Positions 20,601 to 31,796 of a stretch of DNA of 64,000 bases are shown here, piece after piece. The stretch lies in the NCBI RefSeq assembly GCF_000330505.1, contig NW_004191832.1:125309-189308 (forward strand), read 5' to 3'. Position numbers and translations under genes: made by a program. The notes beneath the pieces were generated by a model. The model did no database searches. It saw nothing but the letters and a program-made list of their open reading frames with translations, and had not been told where the DNA came from. How positions within the stretch are numbered: the first letter of the stretch is position 1; each line of letters opens with the position of its first letter. The DNA is from Entamoeba invadens IP1 (Eukaryota > Evosea > Mastigamoebida > Endamoebidae).

Positions 20601-21182
20601 GGCAATTTTATTTATTTATTTAAACACATGGCGCGTGTAAATATACAATTAGATAATGCAAATTACGCGCGACTTATGTTTGTTTGTTTTTTGTGTTATT
20701 TATTATGTTTAAGTGGCTGATAAATACAATTTATTAACTATTAGAAATGGGTTTAAAGTGGATATAAATTATTGATTTATTATTAGTATTTTTATGGTTA
20801 ATAAACTGAATAACAATCTATAGTTTAGATATTATATTAAACTAATCAGTAATTAATTGTTTAAAGTATGTATTAGGAACTGAACCATATATTATATTTT
20901 TTAATTTAAACATTTAATAAATTATATTAAAATTAAACCTAAAATATGTTCAAAAGCTTATTAATCACTAACTTAGAAATATCAGGAAAATAGATATTAA
21001 TTTTTAATTTCGTAATAATTTATATTTGTTATTCAAGGTTAATTTCATGTAGTTTTTATATTGTATTTTAATTATAAGAACATTCTTAATTAACCAAAAA
21101 ACCGAGACTGAACCTTTTTTCATTCAACAGCTTTTCAAAAAAGAAAAAAGAAAATGGGTGCGGGTTTTTTCCTCACTTTAAT
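20601..21182. other. AT-rich region between mobile elements
   Basis: No gene recognised. Contains poly-A/T tracts and scattered short ORFs without family resemblance. Ends at the hAT-like element. Confidence 0.45.
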
Positions 21183-22198
21183 CAGGGTCGGCCAAACGAT
21201 CATGTTATTGGAAAAAAACTTAAAAAACAATAAAATGGTAAATAACACAATCATTTTCAAAAAACAAAATAATAATGACAAAACACAATTATTTATACCA
21301 AAAGATAAAATGAAGAAAAATAAAACGATAATTTATATTAAACACCAAATTGTTTTCAAATTACTTTAGAATACAACAATAAACATATATATTTGTGTTG
21401 ATTTAATTGTACACCAAACCTTTCAATTGTAAATTATACATGCAAATAAAACTTATTCAAAGTTACTCTGATAACAGTTTTTTTTATTTGGGTGATAATA
21501 ATTATTTTGATTGATTATTATCGTATTATGAATTATCGTTTTTATCAAGAAAACGTACTAAAATTAAGTTTTACTGGTTTGAAAGTAATATGATTCACTC
21601 CATTCGAAAAATAATACATTGTTTGTTTTGTATTATTGTTAAAGATAATGAAAATACTTCTATTTGATTGTTTAATTTATACGATATTTAAAAAGGACAC
21701 GAATGAACTATTCAAAACCTTTGTTAAATTGACAAATATACATTTGTCAAATAACAAAAATACAGACATTAACAATTAACATTAATGTGTATGTTGAAAA
21801 AGTATATTAATTGTTAAAATAAAAATATTACGTTGAAATCACTAAAATCATTTCTAATAATTTTATTGGTTGTAAGTATCTTTTGTGTATACAACAATTA
21901 TAAGGAGTGAGTATTGTTATTTAATTTTAAAAACTTTGCATTTTACCATTTCGTATGCTTTTTTACTGTTCAATTATTGTTCTTTAAAACTGGATTATAA
22001 CAAATTGTAATGACGATTTAAACAATATAAAAATTTTGTTTAAATCGTTAACTATAGTTTTACCAATTTTTTAAAACATTTTAACAATAAAAAACTTTTT
22101 AAGTTTTTTGTTAACAACATGCTAAAACTAAAATATATATTGACACGTATTAGAGATTGCCACGAAGTTGTTTAAAAACTGGATCTTGGCCGACCCTG
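21183..22198. mobile_element. Non-autonomous hAT-like element
   Basis: The 1016-bp segment begins CAGGGTCGGCCAAACGATC and ends, in reverse complement, CAGGGTCGGCCAAGATCC. Thus the terminal inverted repeat is CAGGGTCGGCCAA plus a few bases, close to the hAT-superfamily end CAGGG. Both flanks carry CTTTAAT (21176-21182 and 22199-22205), a 7-bp apparent target duplication; hAT elements normally duplicate 8 bp, so one base may have changed. No transposase is inside, only A/T-rich filler. Confidence 0.75.
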
Positions 22199-22220
22199 CT
22201 TTAATTATTTTTTATTGATA

Positions 22221-22640
22221 CAGTAAAAGGAAATATAGGGATGCTCGAAAAAGGAGGATGCTCGTAACTATTGGTTAATTTCAATTGAAAAATTATAAAA
22301 TTATTATTAATTTTAATATAAATTATTACAGTTAATGGAAAANNNNNNNNNNNNNNNNNNNNNNNNNNNNNNNNNNNNNNNNNNNNNNNNNNNNNNNNNN
22401 NNNNNNNNNNNNNNNNNNNNNNNNNNNNNNNNNNNNNNNNNNCTCATCTTAATATTAGTTAATTTAATATTATTAATAATAAATAATTAATAAAAGTTTA
22501 TTTTGGTTTTTTCATTTTATTAATTTTTTGATTAATAATTTATATTAAAATTAATAGTAATTTTATTATTTTTCAGTTGAAATTAACCAATAGTTACGAG
22601 CATCCTCCTTTCTATAGCATCCCCATATTTCTTCCTACTG
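22221..22640. mobile_element. MITE X: TA-flanked element with ~100-bp TIRs, interrupted by an assembly gap
   Basis: The left end CAGTAAAAGGAAATATAGGG and right end (reverse) CAGTAGGAAGAAATATGGGG start long inverted repeats that continue through GTAACTATTGGTTAATTTCA and the AT-rich stretch beyond, about 100 bp. TA lies on both sides (22219-22220, 22641-22642). GGATGCTCG occurs twice at 17-bp spacing in the left TIR; the right TIR has AGCATCC twice at the same spacing. No coding sequence. Confidence 0.8.
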
Positions 22641-22773
22641 TAATCAATAAATTAATAAAATGTAAAAATCAAAATAAATTTATATTAATAATTTATTATT
22701 AATAATATTAAATTAATTAATATTTTAATTAGCATCCCCCTTTTTCTCAGCATTCCACTTTTCCAGTTAACTG
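22330..22773. mobile_element. MITE Y: second, overlapping TA-flanked element end pair
   Basis: CAGTTAATGGAAAA at 22330, preceded by TA and cut by the gap, pairs with TTTTCCAGTTAACTG followed by TA ending at 22773. The right arm again carries two spaced copies of AGCAT(T)CC (22731 and 22749, 18 bp apart), related to but distinct from X. Its borders interleave with X instead of nesting cleanly, so the local order is doubtful. Confidence 0.5.
22343..22442. other. Assembly gap (100 N)
   Basis: Exactly 100 undetermined bases inside the X/Y inverted-repeat region. True size unknown; palindromic repeats probably broke the assembly. Confidence 0.95.
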
Positions 22774-24951
22774 TAATTGAAAAACTCTATCTTAATTCAT
22801 ATAACTTGAATATATTTAATAATTGTTATAATATTCAAATTTTATTGGTTCAAATTTTCTAAATTCTGATAATATTTTAAATTATAAACAATGAAAAAAT
22901 AAACAAATATTAACAATGTTATTATATTCTACAATGCATTATTCACAAATATGACACATTTCTCGGACTCACAGCTAAATGCAACTTATAATTTAAGCAC
23001 AATTTATTGAATTTGGTGTCCTCTAATATAAAATATGCATATAGTTGCAACTGCATATCATGTAAGAAATAAATATACTAATTGTAATTTGCAATTAATA
23101 ATTATTATTTAGATAATTATGACGTTTTGTCTGTTTTATTTTATCGCACCAACGTGTAAAGATAAACTTTATAAACAACATTAATAATTCTTTACAACTC
23201 GTGACATAATAATAAAATATATACTGTTGTTAACAACAACATTAAATGATAATATGTAATCATATTAATAAAACTGTCAAATACACAAAAATACTATTTC
23301 AATTTTTGAACAACTGATATTTATTAAATTTAACAAACGTGAGATAGAACTACAAGTAATGAGTTGAAATGATGAAAATGTAAAAAAATTCAAAGCTCAA
23401 AATAATAATATTTTGATTTTGTTTGTTGTAACTTGTTAAGATATTAAAAAATACAACATTTTTTCTGAAAGAAAGTGATGAGGTTAAAAGTGAAACCTTT
23501 TTTTCAAACTATTGTTATTAAATTGTCTAAAAATAACAAACTATAAATGTCTCCATATAATTTTATTGTAATAGTTGTGGTGTTATCAAAACATAATTGT
23601 ATGATTTTGTGTGTTGTAATATTAATGATAATAATAATAATATTAATGTAATGTTTGTAAATAATATCTAGTTTATATGTATTTATCAACAAAAAGCCGT
23701 TGAACAAAAATAGCGAACATCGACGCTCTAACATTATAAAATAATCAACAATTATTTCTATATGATTTTATTTTATTTTCATGGAATATCACACCCATTT
23801 AACAAAATTAACATTCGATTAAGAATTTAATTATGACTCACCTTTTATTTTATTTGATTTGCGTAACAAAGCGAAGTTGTCAACCACAACCCTATCAAAA
23901 ATTCAACAATCAAAAAATAATTGTCATAACAGTCATTATTCATTTAAACACATCAACGATTACATGTTTATTTACATTAATGTATATATTTTTATATACT
24001 ACAACGTTAAATTAAGTTTATAACTATGTCGTGTTAATTATTGGAAACAATGTATATTAACCTTAGCAAGTCAACTGAATCAACTTTTTTTGTGCGAAGG
24101 TGAAATCTGGATAAGATTTATCTAGATCATAATTTATTTTTAGAATAATTAAAAATAAATTCAAAACACGAAATCGATTAGTTTTCGCGCAAACTACTGG
24201 TCTTTACAGACCCATGTTTTCTATTTTCCATGTGTTCAAAATAGTCAACACTTGCTGTTACGAGACATACACATGAATTTTCATTAGAGCGTTTCGGAAT
24301 TTATCAATTTTTCATTATTTAAATTGGTTTGTGACACGCAGTTCTTAATTTAAGATGTTTTTAGTTCAAATACAAAAATAAAAAAAGTGACTTATTTTAA
24401 GTGAAAAAATCAAGGATATAAATTATCCAGTTTTCACTTCGTAAGGTTAAATTTTTTTTTAATTATTTTATTCTAACAATACAACTATTTTTTTACTCGA
24501 GTAAATTTTTATAACAACAAAAAAATTAAAATACGATATAGTATCATTATTAATATCTATATTATATTAAAAATATGCGGAATGTTCGATTAATTATATT
24601 ATATATAACAATCGATAACAACTAATTTATCTAAATTATTTTTAGAATTTTTTTATTGTTACGGCAATTTTTTCTAGTTGTAAATGATTTTTGAATCTTT
24701 CATTTTAAATGCTTTTTTGATATTTTTTTTCTATTTATATAAAATAGTTCAATTCTACTGCCTATTGTTTGGTTTTTTGACGAACCATGGTAAAAAAACT
24801 GAAACAATGTTTTTCTAGTGTATCGAAAAATTTCCCGATATATTACAGTTATTAACATAAAAAAAATATAATTAAAAATATAAAAATCATTTATTTTCTT
24901 CATGTTATTTTTTTGTTGATATTTAAATGTCAATTCTAAAAAAATAATCAA
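22774..24951. other. Long AT-rich region without recognised genes
   Basis: 2.2 kb of A/T-rich DNA. Short ORFs exist (for example 24700-24951 minus, 23504-23734 minus) but they are composed of Asn, Ile, Lys, Phe and Tyr and match no family I know. No TIR pair or RNA gene seen. Confidence 0.45.
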
Positions 24952-25209
24952 ATGGGTTACACAAAAGATAAATACAACGTATATTGCAATGGTAAAATTG
25001 TGAATGGAGTAGATGCTGCGTCTTTTGAAGTCCTACCTTACAATTATATTAAAGATAAATATAATGTTTGGTGTCATGGTCAAATTGTTAAAGGAGTAGA
25101 TGCTCCAAGTTTTCAAGTTCTCAAATTTCCTTACACCAAAGATAAATATAATGTTTGGTGTCATGGTCAAATTGTTCAAGGGGTTGATCCTGAAAGTTTT
25201 CAAATTTGA
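24952..25209 (+). CDS. Small protein of three tandem DKNYY-type repeats
   Basis: The 85-residue product is three ~27-residue repeats of the pattern (T/I)KDKYNV(Y/W)C(N/H)G(K/Q)IV.GVD..SF.(V/I), beginning at about residues 4, 31 and 58. This is the signature of the DKNYY family, mainly bacterial proteins of unknown function with many such repeats. Repeats 2 and 3 are nearly identical in DNA over about 39 bp, suggesting recent internal duplication. There is no signal peptide. The gene is isolated in the transposon-rich zone, ~2.2 kb from MITE Y and ~1.9 kb from the Mutator-like element. It has no intron, and its TGA is followed by A/T-rich sequence. Horizontal origin is a possibility, not shown. 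Function unknown. Confidence 0.72.
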   Translation: MGYTKDKYNVYCNGKIVNGVDAASFEVLPYNYIKDKYNVWCHGQIVKGVDAPSFQVLKFPYTKDKYNVWCHGQIVQGVDPESFQI

Positions 25210-27123
25210 AATTAAACTTTTTATTGATTTTTTATAAAAATATCACAATGGTTTATTTACTTATAAAGACCAAACAATCTTTGAAAAGACTTGCATGCAT
25301 ATATTCGGGAAAAATTGTTATTATTCACACCAAATTATTTTTAGGGGCTATATTCAATTTAATTTAAAAAATATATTAAAATATAATACATTTAATTATA
25401 ATAATATAATGTATTTTAAAAAACCAAAAAACGTGTTATTGATAATAAGATCTTCAAAAACCAATAGTATACAGAACTAATACTTGTATAAATACGCAAA
25501 TTATAATTGTATGTTAATTAGTGCTTTGCAGTTTGTGAACTGAATTTTTTTTTCTTTTTTTTTCAAACTGAAAAAAATCACATTCAAGAATTTAATAATT
25601 TTTAATAGCTTTATCTTCACTTTTGGGATTAATTTATTTAAACAAAACTATTAAAAAACAAAATCATAAACTGTAAAACTGAATCAAGTTTGAAAAAAAT
25701 AAATAAAAAACCCAAAACTTTGAATTTTTTTTGTTTTTGTCAAAAATCCAAATTATGATTAAAAATGCATTTTTTGTCAAATTTTGTAAAAATAGTTATA
25801 AGTGTACACTGTGAAAAAAACAATTGTTATTAACCCAAAGTAAATGGTGTTTTCAATTATTTACACAACAAAGTTATCAACACATTAAAACGTTTAAATA
25901 AATTAATAACGAACATACGTAATTGTTAATATACATGTATAGTTAAATATAGTTTTAAGTTGAATGATGACTGTGAGTGACATCGTTATTCTCAAACGTT
26001 GATCGTAACTTATGGGTTATTGATGTGACATTTTGTTAAAACGAAAAAAGTCAAATATTATTAATAGTTACTTATTTCATTGTTTAACTTCGTCAACGTT
26101 CATAATGATCATTTAATCGCTTGTTGTAAATAATTACATGTTAATGAGATATTATATACAATTAAAAATTGTTTTATTTTTTTAATAATACAACATACAA
26201 AAATAAACACATGTATTTTGACAACACCAAAACATTTATGGTTAATTGAAATATAGGCGTGTATTTATTATTTTTAAATTATTTATAAATTATTGTTTTT
26301 TTTTGCTAATCTTTTGTTTAAAAAACTGCCTAAAAAGTAATAACCATCAACTGTGTAAACATGTAATATCAAATTAAATTTTTAAATGATAACACTAAAA
26401 TAAAAAATATAACATTTTACAGCATTTTTATCTTTTGACTTGGAGCTCACAAATACATGCACATGAGATATTAAAATCTTTTGTTCCGTAGTCTAAATAG
26501 TAATAAATTTTTAATTGAATAAAAAAACAAAAATTGTTCATTCTTTCATTGAATTATAAAACCCGAGTATGTAAATACATATGATATAGCTTGTTAATTC
26601 AACTTTTTGTGTTGAACTAATTATATTTTGTGGGTACGTCATAAATTTGAATGATCATAAAAATGACGAAAATCATATAATTTTAAACAAATTTTTATAT
26701 AATTATATGTTGATATTATATATTCAAATTGAAAACAACAACTCAAATATAAACGAATAATTTTAATTTATGATTTATTGGTCTTTACTCCATGAGTTCA
26801 GATCATAATAATTAAATATTTTGCAAAATTCATAAAGAAAACTCGGTTATTACAAATGTATTAAAGTTGGTGAACATCTTTGTTCTGTTATAAACAAAGA
26901 GCATTAAAAAATATTCAAAAATTAATATTAAATGGATGTCGACATATATAAAAAGTTATATTGAAGAAAGAATAATACGTTTTCAATTTATTTGTTTTTG
27001 TATCATGTCATGTTTGACTTTTGTTTTAAAGTTTTAAATGTAAAATGAAATAAATTGTATAAATTATGATGCGATGGTGATTGTATGTATTGATTGTAAA
27101 TTGTTTGCCTGAACAATATTTTT
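25210..27123. other. AT-rich region without recognised genes
   Basis: 1.9 kb. Around 25512-25660 a stretch (TTAATTAGTGCTTTGCAG onward) has a diverged inverted counterpart at about 30000-30203. Otherwise only low-complexity DNA; no gene supported. Confidence 0.45.
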
Positions 27124-29561
27124 GGTGCCCGGAAAATCCATTCTGGGTAACTCATTCTGTACAATTTACATTCTGGAAAACTCATTCTAAAAAATAATTA
27201 TTTTTTGTATTTTTTAAATGGTAAACTCATTATGGAAAACTCATTCAATGTAAAAGTTAACTTTTAATAATTATCTAAATAAATTGTAACATTTTAATAA
27301 ATTCTCAATTTTTATATATTAATTTAGCAAATAATATTTATGTTTTAATATACACGTATGTATACTATTAAACCAAATTTTTAAATATAATTAATCATTT
27401 TTTTTATTTTCTAATGTTTTTTTTGATTGTTTTAATATCAAAACTATTTCTTCTTTGTAAACAACACCCGACTCTAGTCTTTTCTTTGTAAACCACTGCA
27501 ACTCTTTTGATGCTAACTTCATCTTCTTCATCTTCTTCATCGAAACATCCTTCTTTTTGTATTTTAATATCTTTTTATTTAATACTATCTTCATTTCCAA
27601 GTCCAATTTTAATTTTTTCGATGTCAATTATTCCATCATCATCTTCATCAATTTTAAGCAAATTATGATTCAACATAACTATTTCGTCTTGCACGTTGTT
27701 GATTATGATACTTTGTTCGAATTGTTTTTCGTTTACCAGTGCCCTCTTAGCTTCCCAAAGATTTTCAAATAATTTATCTTTGTCAGGTTGTTGCCCAGAG
27801 TAATAATTTCTGATGTGATTCATTATAAGTTTGTTTTGTCTTGGATATTTTGGACTTTTTCTTGTGCTTTGTCCTTCTATCAGTTGATTCCATTTTTCGT
27901 GTTTTCTTCCTCTAAATCACACATTTATTTAAACCATTCCGATAATGTTGGTTTTGATCTTAAAAGTCTCTTAATAAATGCAGAATGATAAGACTCTGAA
28001 AAATTGTTTGTTCTGATATTTTGTAAGTATTGACACCATATAATAATAGGATACCTTGTATCCATCCAGGTTGACTCAAAATAATTTACAAATTTTTTAC
28101 ATTCTTCACTCTGATACAATTCATTTGTTTTGAGTTCGCCAAATTCCAATTTTATATTTTGAGGTTTTAAAAATGGAATAACATACAATTTGTTTATAAG
28201 AGATGTGAAATTGTCATCATCTAGTTGAACTTTTATAAAACCACCTGTTTGAACTTTTCTCCAAAGTGCTTGGCAATAATTAAATAACATCCTTTAATCA
28301 GACATTTAAACTGTTTTAAAGCATTAATAACGGCCATTTCATAATCAATCATAACAATTTTATCTTTTCCAAATATGTCAAATCCAATATTTTGAGAAAT
28401 TATATCAATTTCTTTAAAAAGTGAAGTGTACATTTTTTCTTCAAAACAAGTGGTTAAACAATAATACATTTTAAACAATTCACCAGTTTTAGTGACTCCG
28501 TGCACTGTGTACAATTGTGAAAAAATTTTCTGGACACGACTTGAAAGTCCCATCCATTAAAATATAACAAATTGATTTTATTTTTTTTTGAGTTTGGAAA
28601 TGTTGCTATAAATAACAAATTCTTGCGTTTCTATTAATTTGAATTCACCATACTTTTCATTTAAATGAACATCTTCTTTTTGTTTTTCTTTTGCTTTTTG
28701 CATGTTAATTTCCTTCAAAATTGTACTTACTCTTCTGGAATCTTTGTTTCTGTCAATTTTATCTAATAATATAGATCCAGGAATAGATAAATTGTCTTTA
28801 TTAGTTGCAAGTTCTTGTATTTTGTTATTAATACCGAGTTTGATAAACGGATAGTGTGGTTTGTGATCATGTTTAAACATCTCAGAAGTGTATTTGAATG
28901 AACTAAATTTTGTTTTATCATGTGGATCTCTAATAGCTTTGATTGTAACTTTACAATTCTTATCTTTACATTTGAAAGCGCAAGGGTTGCATCCAGTTTG
29001 GTGAAACACATAATCATTAATAACAGGTAAATAATGTTGTCTTTGACTTTTTACAGACAATACAACTTCTTGTTCGTTGTTAATGTTCGTTTCAGGTTGT
29101 TGAATTGATGTAACACTTTCATTCTCTTTTAAACTGTCGAGAGTAGTTGGTTCGATATTTTCATCGGGTTCTATATTGTTAAACATGAATAGACCACCGG
29201 TTAAAGTATCATAAAAACATTAGGTGTATTGGTCGGCATGTAACGTAGAAATTGGTTGGGTTGACCAAAAAATTCATTTATATTAACCGATTCAATTTTT
29301 ATTTAATTATAAATGAATCGATTTTTCATTTTATAAGTGAGTGATATTTGTTTCTTTAATTTAATCAAAATGGTTTAAATATTAATGATAAATAAATTAA
29401 AATAATTAATTATTTTTTACCTTTTTATTTTTTGCATAGAATGAGTTTTCCATTATGAGTTTACCATTTAAAAAATACAAAAAATAATTATTTTTTAGAA
29501 TGAGTTTTCCAGAATGTAAATTGTACAGAATGAGTTACCCAGAATGGATTTTCACCCCACC
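27124..29561 (-). mobile_element. Mutator-like (MULE) DNA transposon with ~120-bp TIRs and 8-bp target duplication
   Basis: The 2438-bp element. Inverted repeats run from 27124 to ~27247 and from ~29438 to 29561: starting GGTG....GAAAATCC they share TTCTGGGTAACTCATTCTG, ACATTCTGGAAAACTCATTC, AATAATTATTTTTTGTATT and AATGGTAAACTCAT almost without change. ATATTTTT flanks both ends (27116-27123 and 29562-29569), the 8-bp duplication expected for this superfamily. The short phrase CTCATTCT recurs within each TIR. A broken minus-strand transposase occupies the interior. Confidence 0.9.
27391..29186 (-). pseudogene. Mutator-type (MULE) transposase, frameshifted
   Basis: Reading from 29186 down: an N-terminal zinc-chelating domain of the FLYWCH or WRKY/GCM type (QTGCNPCAFKCKDKNCK ... 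FKHDHKPH, Cys/His ligands in order), then after an A9-run frameshift at ~28.58 kb the catalytic core. First Asp in LMDGTFKSCPE; second shift at ~28.525 kb; QLYTVHGVTKTGELF; second Asp in KIVMIDYEMAVINALKQ; third shift at ~28.27 kb; YCQALWRKVQTGGF (the MULE C..H/Q..W motif); acidic residue in TNNFSESYHSAFIKRL. Then a stop at ~27.925 kb and further fragments 27823-27575 and 27627-27391. All three catalytic residues are still readable, so decay is recent, or some shifts are sequencing errors in homopolymers. Inactive as shown. Confidence 0.85.
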
Positions 29562-30481
29562 ATATTTTTATGTTTTTTATAAATAAATTAAACTTGAGGT
29601 TATGATGTAAAATATACAAGTTGTAAATAAATCTAAAGTATATATTTAAAGTTTATCATGTACCTTTTAGATTATTAAAATATTTCGAAAAGTTATACAA
29701 AAAAATATATCCCAACTGTTTCATTATTTTTTGCGGTTTACTTAATGTGGTGTTTATATAAAATTATTGCTATTTGTTTGTCCACCAGATAACATTAAAA
29801 GACTGCCCCTATATTGAAACTTAAGAAGATTTGTTTAATCATCAAAAATACCAATTATTTGTTTTGTATAATACAAACATTTTTGTTTTTTAATTTATTA
29901 TTTTTTGTTAAACTACTTTTTGGTTCAAAATTTTTAGTTCTTTCAATTTTATTATTGTTGTATACACGTTTTCAGTTAATCATATTATAGACAATGTTGA
30001 TGTAATTAGTTTCAAAAGTGCGATTTCGGTAAATCTATTTAATACGGCTCCCATTTATTTTTTCCAAATTGTTGTCTTGTATAAAAAGAAAAAAAGCAAT
30101 TTGATAAAACCCTTTTCACGTTATTTTCAATAATAATTACGTCTTTTTTCAGGAAAAAATCAGTTAAAATTCAGTTAAATAACTGCGAAGCACTAATGTT
30201 AATTGTACATTTTTGAGTTATTAATATTGTACTATTATTATTAAATTGGAATTTAAACAAATTAATTTTAATAATTTTTTATTTAGAATTACATATTATA
30301 TTATAACTTATAACACATTGAAAAACAAACCAAATTAAACCCACCTTAAGAACAAATCAATTACTCTCTTGATTTTTCATTATTTATTCAATTGATTATA
30401 TATCTAAAACATAAATTATGGGTTTAATTTATTATTTAATAATAAACATATAATATATTATAACTTAATGAACAATATTTA
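29562..30481. other. AT-rich region between mobile elements
   Basis: About 920 bp without a recognised gene. Its part around 30000-30203 is the inverted counterpart of ~25512-25660. Confidence 0.45.
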
Positions 30482-31676
30482 CAGTGTTATTCACTGGGTT
30501 TTCGATTCCCACCATTTTCAATAATTATTAAGTCAGTTTATTAATTATTTAGTCAAAAAAATAAAATATTTCGTCACATATTTTAATTAAACACCACCTA
30601 CAATTATTAGTCCAGCATAATTAATAAATAGACCATGCAAAAAAATATTAATACCATCACAAATAATTTCAATATTATAATTTTTATATTTCATTCACAA
30701 AAATAAATAGACGCACCACAAACTTATATGTTCACGTCATTTAGAATTATTAAGGTTTTTTCTGAATTATTTTACTTTCAACAAAAAAATAAATTATTTC
30801 TTTATAAAATGTTATAAAAAACTATGACAATGAAATTAATTTAAAGATTATCTTGAGCATACACCTTCCTCCAAACTTCATTTCTACATCTTTGCCTTTG
30901 TGTAATTATTTTGATGTGCTGCTTAACATGGTGAATGAAATGAGTAATGCGGTTTTTGCGGTTGTAATGGTTCAAAGGATATATACTTCCCACTTTCATC
31001 AACTTTGTCAGCAAAGCGGCGCAGTGAATAGGTATTCCAAAAGTCTGTTAAAAATCTTCTGGTTTCTAATCAGGTTTCTTTCTAAACTCTTCAACAAACC
31101 GTTGCTTGAGCTTCAAACCAATTTTGGTGTATTGGTGCTTTTAGTGTTCTGAATGTTTTGGTTCAAATATCTTCGGTATTTATCTTGGATTTGGTTGTAT
31201 TGGAGATGGAATGAATAGTTGGGTTGCAAATGATTGAAACGGAGTAACCAGTAGATGTGTAGGCGTTAAGTGTATATAATCGGCCCGTGCATTTGAATCT
31301 GTGAGATCAACATGATCTATTGATGCTCGGTCCATTATACTTTGAAATAGTTTTAACGTTGTTTTTTATTTTTTTGTTGAAAGTAAAATAATTCAGAAAA
31401 AACCTTAATAATTCTAAATGACGTGAACATATAAGTTTGTGGTGCGTCTATTTATTTTTGTGAATGAAATATAAAAATTATAATATTGAAATTATTTGTG
31501 ATGGTATTAATATTTTTTTGCATGGTCTATTTATTAATTATGCTGGACTAATAATTGTAGGTGGTGTTTAATTAAAATATGTGACGAAATATTTTATTTT
31601 TTTGACTAAATAATTAATAAACTGACTTAATAATTATTGAAAATGGTGGGAATCGAAAACCCAGTGAATAACACTG
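30482..31676. mobile_element. TA-flanked TIR element with ~310-bp, apparently identical inverted repeats and gene-like interior
   Basis: Starts CAGTGTTATTCACTGGG at 30482 and ends with the reverse complement at 31676; TA on both sides (30480-30481, 31677-31678). The arms 30482-~30793 and ~31367-31676 appear identical base for base where I compared them. The ~570-bp centre is less A/T-rich than its surroundings and looks like decayed coding DNA on the minus strand: MDRASIDHVDLTDSNARADY from about 31337 runs on for ~51 codons, then in-frame stops and shifts appear. I cannot identify this sequence; it may be a captured host fragment or transposase remnant. Confidence 0.88.
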
Positions 31677-31796
31677 TAGTTAATTATTGGATTTTTATAA
31701 TCATTTATTTACTTATATATATAGTTTATGGTTTCAAATTATTTTAATGTTCATGTTTTGAGAACTTAACCTTATGTTAAATTATTTAACTATATA

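Noticed and set aside
20625..20680. Inverted GCGCGTGT / ACGCGCGAC half-sites
   Set aside because: Imperfect, short, and without TA or longer direct repeats at the borders; not enough to call an element.
21154..21369. 71-aa ORF at the left end of the hAT-like element
   Set aside because: Crosses the element border and has no transposase or other motif.
24700..24951. 83-aa minus ORF with hydrophobic stretch
   Set aside because: Ile/Phe/Lys/Asn-rich composition expected from A/T-rich DNA; ends directly at the DKNYY start, so more likely its upstream region.
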